From: Mucidula mucida
Taxonomy: Eukaryota; Basidiomycota; Agaricomycetes; Agaricales; Physalacriaceae
Direction of reading: 5' to 3'
Assembly (NCBI GenBank): GCA_015501055.1
Contig: JADNYV010000519.1
Location: forward strand, 1-24,233
Length of the DNA: 24,233 nt
Part shown: piece after piece, positions 22,255-24,233 of the stretch
How the letters are laid out: every line of letters starts with the position of its first letter
How positions within the stretch are numbered: position 1 is the first letter of the stretch
Notes under the pieces: generated by a model
The model's input: only the letters and a program-made list of their open reading frames with translations
Database searches by the model: none
Told to the model about the DNA's origin: nothing
Program-made: the position numbers and the translations under genes

Positions 22255-23972
22255 ATGGCAATCCCCGCGGGAGACTTGACCGTCTTGCCGGTCGAGCTCA
22301 TTGAATATATTCTGACATTTATTGACGGAAAATCTGTTGCAAAATGCAGAGAGGCAAGTCATTTTGCTCCCCAACGTCCAACATTGTTCTCAACACTTTT
22401 CAGATCTGTATATTCTTCCGTACTCTCATAGATGATTCCGCGGCCTCTGAATATTCTGTTGAACTGGCCAAACACGGTCTCAAGGCACATCATTCGGCAG
22501 GGGGATCTGCAGACAGTCTACAAGTCCTCCGCAAATATGCGTCTGGTTGGGCAGATCCAGCCAGCATGACCGAAACCCACATCGACATGCTCCACGGTGG
22601 TCTCTGGGAGTTATTTGGAAACGTTTTTGCCCAGACAGGGCCCGATGGCGGCCTCCATCTCTTTCAACTACCTTCCCCTCCCTTTCTATCCCAGAAAGCA
22701 AATGGAACATTCCCATGGATATTCCATTCCGCGACTTTGGCATGGACCCTTTCCAGGACGTGCTTATACTTATTGAAAGTCCCACCCAAGGACGTCGAAG
22801 GTTTTCTAGCCGCTTTCCCGTTCCCAACCGAACATTCAACTTTCATATTCGGACAATCTCCACTGGACAGAAACATCCTTTAGCAAAGAATCCCAAAGTG
22901 TCTGTAAAGCTGGATATCATCAGTCGGGATGCAGTCTCAACATTTGCAATCCAAATCTCAGGAGATTACTTCGGAGTCTTCTTTAACGATGCGCAAGGAG
23001 ATGGAGGTTTCTTGGTTATCTGGAATTGGAAGACTGGCGAGAAAGAGATGGTAGGCCACTGACAATGATTTCCTCTTTACAATCCATCTCATGAAATGCA
23101 GCACGTTTCGGATGACGAAATGACTTCCTTCGCATTCCTCACCGACCGCCACATCTTGATCAGCGACTGGGAGGGCATGGACATGTGCATCACCATCGTA
23201 GACTTTAAAACAACCAGTAGCGAAGAGCTTGCGCTTATCGACGTCAATGAGCGCTGCCATCTTGCCCTTCCAGATGTCCGCGCCAGAGCCGTGGCCTCCA
23301 TTCGATGTGACCCCTCACCCGCGTGGCCGAACGACGACAAGTCTACCCCATTCTACGACGACCACGATCAGCTGATTTACACCATCTCAATGTGGTCCGC
23401 AGACATGCACCATTACAACTTCATTGTCCCGCGCGCCACAATTCTCCCTCACCTCGACTCAGTCGGCAGTATGGACAATTTCATCCCCTGGGAAGACTGG
23501 GGTGAGACTGGCGCTCGCGTTCTCGACTCTAGCCTCCATGCACCGCCCTCGATGGTGTGGTCGTGTACTACCTTTGGCTCGAAGATGGTCTCGTTTGAGA
23601 CTGCAGGCGAATTCATCTATTGCTTTGACTTCAACCAGATGCGCGTCAAGCAGGAGATGGCAAGGGGTGCGCCTGAGGTCAAGCCGAACGTCAAATTTGC
23701 ATTCCCGCAGGAAGAGATGGCCGTGTGCACCTCGGATACGGTGTTGACGAATGGGGAACATCCGGTCTTCACGTATGGTGTGAAGACGTCGCTGCCCTTC
23801 CGAGTGCGGGCTATCCCAATATCGCTTGGGCATGGACGATATTCGGTGATGTGCAGTCAGAATAATATCATCATCGTGGACTCGAGTCAGGTGAGGAGTT
23901 TGGATTGTTTATGTAGCTTTTCGGGCTTACCGTTGATAGGATGCGACACATTATCGTGTCCTTTCATTTTGA
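22255..23972 (+). CDS. F-box domain protein
   Basis: F-box proteins usually dock substrates to SCF ubiquitin ligases through Skp1. Exons 22255-22353, 22404-23050, 23102-23890 and 23940-23972 give about 522 residues. The F-box is at the N terminus (LPVELIEYILTFIDGKSVAK) and continues across intron 1 into FFRTLIDDSAASEYSVELA, the pattern common in the large agaricomycete F-box families. The rest has beta-rich segments (FLVIWNWKTGEKEM, FLTDRHILISDWEG, NNIIIVDSS) that could form a propeller-like substrate domain, but no clear repeat is seen. Intron 1 uses a GC donor (GAG|GCAAGT). Exon 2 is one base short: HLFQLPS and IPESKWNIP lie in different frames, with the break near 22671-22690. The substrate is unknown. 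Confidence 0.8.
22354..22403 (+). other. GC-AG intron, F-box gene intron 1
   Basis: The donor GAG|GCAAGT matches the known GC-AG consensus and the acceptor is CTTTTCAG. The 50-bp length is typical of this genome. Splicing here joins the F-box in frame. Confidence 0.75.
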
Positions 23973-24233
23973 ACAGCTTGAGCTTGGCAGCTCTTCGGTA
24001 ACGTGTAATTTTACTACTTCGATGTGTAGAGCAATTGGATACACGACATGATATGAACGCGATCGTGCCATCAATTTTCCGGTTACTCATCGTCCACCGG
24101 CCAAAAAGTGAACCCGCTAGCGTTCCCTCCGCATCGACACTCAATCAGCCGCGCAACATCATTTATTTGTAGCTGCACAGTGCAATAGTATTATCTAGGA
24201 TTGATTGTGTTAATAAGGTACCATTTTATACTA
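23973..24233. other. Right-edge intergenic sequence
   Basis: The 261 bases after the F-box stop hold its 3' end. The minus-strand open frame at 23887-24144 overlaps the F-box end and has no family motif. Nothing else is supported before the window ends. Confidence 0.4.

Noticed and set aside
1..24233. Biosynthetic cluster, mobile element or defence system
   Set aside because: The genes are dispersed housekeeping and regulatory families on both strands, with no transposase, reverse transcriptase, long terminal repeats or pathway enzymes.

Overview
The window is nuclear DNA from a filamentous basidiomycete, most likely an agaricomycete. Genes are split by many introns of about 45-60 bp. They encode typical fungal families: a Zn2Cys6 regulator, Vps62, the exocyst subunit Sec3, a UBE2O-type ubiquitin enzyme and an F-box protein. 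The genus cannot be named from sequence alone. All gene models were spliced by hand from GT-AG (and two GC-AG) junctions, reading frame and recalled family motifs. No search was run.

Layout, left to right. (1) 1-840, minus: a TB2/DP1/HVA22 (Yop1/REEP) ER-shaping protein, running off the left edge. (2) 1276-4652, plus: a 17-exon Zn2Cys6 transcription factor with a fungal-specific regulatory domain. (3) 5237-6539, plus: an RNase III-fold protein that has lost its catalytic acids, with a proline-rich linker and a C-terminal dsRNA-binding domain. (4) 6540-8253: a 1.7 kb gap with an imperfect hairpin. (5) 8254-9523, plus: a secreted or luminal Vps62-family protein. (6) 10328-10522, minus: a possible 64-residue ORF. 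(7) 10729-11941, minus: an unrecognised basic protein. (8) 12278-16366, plus: Sec3, 15 exons, fully open. (9) 16798-18473, minus: a small MAP3K-like pseudokinase. (10) 18844-22146, minus: a UBE2O-like E2/E3 hybrid. (11) 22255-23972, plus: an F-box protein, head-to-head with UBE2O across only 108 bp.

The genes look like ordinary housekeeping and regulatory loci: ER shape, transcription, exocytosis, vacuolar sorting and ubiquitin transfer. They do not form an evident biosynthetic or defence cluster. The points that stand out are two degenerate enzymes (dead RNase III, dead kinase), two GC-AG first introns in a divergent pair, several micro-exons, and at least six single-base frame breaks in otherwise well conserved genes. 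Those breaks may be assembly indels or real lesions, and raw reads would decide. No mobile element, CRISPR array, rRNA or convincing tRNA was seen.
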